Shown piece by piece: positions 17,256 to 18,338 of a stretch of DNA of 18,338 bases. A model generated the notes under the pieces. The model had not been told where the DNA came from, ran no database searches, and saw only the letters and a list, made by a program, of their open reading frames with translations. Position numbers and translations under genes: made by a program. Source of the DNA: Acidimicrobiia bacterium (GTDB lineage: Bacteria > Actinomycetota > Acidimicrobiia > Acidimicrobiales > Ilumatobacteraceae); the NCBI GenBank assembly GCA_030425785.1, contig JAUHYJ010000008.1:1-18338 (forward strand), in the 5' to 3' direction. Position 1 is the stretch's first letter. Each line of letters opens with the position of its first letter.

Positions 17256-17930
17256 TTACAGGAGGTCGGCGACCGATCGGATGCGGGCGAAGCTCGCTCC
17301 GGCGTGGTCGTCGTGCGGGTCGATGAGGATCGGGAGCAGGCCGGCCGCGCCCGCTCCCTCGATGTCCATCGTCACCGAGTCACCGACGTACGCGATCCGT
17401 GACCGGTCGAACTCGTCGAAGTGCGGCAGGGCGAAGTCGAAGACGCGCGGGTCGGGCTTGGCGATCCCCACGACGTGGCTGTCGACGATCACACGCATCG
17501 GCACCAGGTCGCCGTCGCCAGGCTGACAGATGCCGCTCACCAGCAGCGTCTGCTCGATCTGCCCGCTCGCATTCGACACGACGCCCATCGGCACACCACG
17601 GGCGGCGAGCTCGCGCAGTGCCGCGACCGTCTCGGGGATCGCCCACCGCCAGAGGTGTGGTCCGCGCGTGTGGTCGAGCACCTCGGCCGCGTGATGGACG
17701 AGGTCGCCGGCGACGCCCACCATCTCGACGTAGGTGACGTTGTAGGCGTCCCAGGTGGTCTCGGCGGAGCGGGCGTGCGACTTGGCCGCCATCGCGGCGT
17801 AGTGGGCGCGACGGTGGACCTCGAGCGTCGGGTCACCGCCGTACGGCTCGAGCAGCGGACCGAGCACGGTCGGGTCGGGCAGCACGAGCACGCCACCGGC
17901 GTCGAACAGGATCGCGTCGTAGTCGTTCAT
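17256..17930 (-). CDS. HAD-superfamily hydrolase
   Basis: The 224-residue protein is a HAD phosphatase-like hydrolase. Motif I is FDAGGVL with nucleophile Asp10; the DxGGV version replaces the second Asp by Gly, as in several HAD-IA members. Motif II is VVSNASG, motif III is the Lys in GIAKPDPRVF, and motif IV is YVGDSVTMDIEGA. A helical cap lies between motifs I and II (~15-100), as in subfamily I. Phosphoglycolate phosphatase, haloacid dehalogenase or a nucleotidase are all possible; I cannot choose. ATG 17928-17930 overlaps the TGA of the upstream gene in an ATGA junction and homology begins at once; the longer in-frame start at 18047 is Arg-rich and rejected. It converges on mcd. Confidence 0.9.
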   Translation of the reverse strand: MNDYDAILFDAGGVLVLPDPTVLGPLLEPYGGDPTLEVHRRAHYAAMAAKSHARSAETTWDAYNVTYVEMVGVAGDLVHHAAEVLDHTRGPHLWRWAIPETVAALRELAARGVPMGVVSNASGQIEQTLLVSGICQPGDGDLVPMRVIVDSHVVGIAKPDPRVFDFALPHFDEFDRSRIAYVGDSVTMDIEGAGAAGLLPILIDPHDDHAGASFARIRSVADLL

Positions 17931-18338
17931 CGGTCGTCCTCGGATGGTGGTGGGGGCTCGACGCCGCAGTCTCGGAACGCCTCGGCGTACGTCACGGGAT
18001 CGGATGCGGCGGCCGGATCGGTGAGATCGATGCCGTCGGCGACGCACTCGGCGGCGGCCGGGTCGAGGCCGGCGTCGATCAGCCGATCGACGAACCCGCG
18101 CCGGAACGCGGTGCCGTCGGGATCGAGCTCACGCAACCGCTCGTCGTCGAAGCCGCACGCGAGCAGTGCGGCATAGAGATCGGCGTTGAACTCGGCTGCG
18201 CTCCCGGCCGTCGAGGTGGCGAGGATCTCGACGACGCAGTCGGCCTCGGCGGCGAGGAAGCCGCCGTCCGTCAACACCGACCGCAACTCGTCGAGCGACG
18301 CCGCACCGGGTCCGACCGGTTCGAGTTCGGCGAGGCGC
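17927..18338 (-). CDS. Protein of unknown function, 5' end beyond window
   Basis: The reading frame is open from the window edge to TGA 17927-17929, at least 136 residues, with no certain start inside; a TTG at 18286 is unlikely to be the start because the frame continues in similar codon use to 18338. I do not recognise the family. It contains at least two similar helical units, about DELRSVLTDGGFLAAEADCV and RLIDAGLDPAAAECVADGI, and a weaker third (DLYAALLACGFDDERL): a leucine-rich helix, Gly, then an acidic/Ala segment ending in Cys. Cys are regularly spaced, suggesting disulfides in an exported protein, but the N-terminus is missing. It is translationally coupled to the HAD gene by ATGA overlap. 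Confidence 0.65.
   Translation of the reverse strand, partial: RLAELEPVGPGAASLDELRSVLTDGGFLAAEADCVVEILATSTAGSAAEFNADLYAALLACGFDDERLRELDPDGTAFRRGFVDRLIDAGLDPAAAECVADGIDLTDPAAASDPVTYAEAFRDCGVEPPPPSEDDR

Overview
The window is high-GC DNA with strong GTC/GAC/CTC codon preference, tight gene packing and no gene-free stretch over about 130 bases. Gene content and style (metF-metH, a methylsuccinyl-CoA dehydrogenase, promoters sitting directly on start codons, actinobacterial nitroreductase and MutY forms) suggest a chromosomal segment of an actinobacterium, possibly of the Acidimicrobiia (Ilumatobacter-like). The taxon is inferred from general resemblance; there is no rRNA to settle it. I see no phage, plasmid, IS or CRISPR signatures and no tRNA.

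Layout. (1) 1-4102, plus: the 3' end of metF and a complete cobalamin-dependent methionine synthase metH. (2) 4105-4704, minus: a nitroreductase-family flavoprotein, convergent with metH. (3) 4769-8485, plus: a three-gene operon and the most interesting part of the window. It encodes a thioredoxin-like domain fused to a large conserved domain, then a UGSC-family selenoprotein whose UGA (6527-6529) is read through as selenocysteine, then a protein related to alkylsulfatases and metallo-beta-lactamases. A hairpin with the geometry of a bacterial SECIS element lies directly after the UGA. A conventional gene caller would break the selenoprotein into two fragments or lose half of it. (4) 8507-11713, minus: serine hydrolase, LPG-synthase-type membrane protein and MutY, the last two overlapping by four bases. 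(5) 11760-14379, plus: an ECF sigma factor overlapping a large single-pass membrane protein, probably its anti-sigma factor or sensor. (6) 14417-15518, minus: LOG-family phosphoribohydrolase and an MTH1-like Nudix hydrolase. (7) 15646-17232, plus: (2S)-methylsuccinyl-CoA dehydrogenase of the ethylmalonyl-CoA pathway. (8) 17256-18338, minus: HAD hydrolase preceded by an incomplete gene of unknown function.

How it fits together. metF supplies methyl-tetrahydrofolate to MetH. In the selenoprotein operon, UGSC is a UxxC redox motif, so the adjacent thioredoxin-like CxxC domain may be its electron partner and the downstream MBL-like protein may act on the same substrate; the substrate cannot be read from sequence. 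MutY and the MTH1-like Nudix protein are two arms of oxidised-guanine defence, though not adjacent. Regulatory patterns stand out: four genes have a TANNNT hexamer exactly six bases before ATG, predicting leaderless transcripts, and short palindromic elements recur at gene ends.
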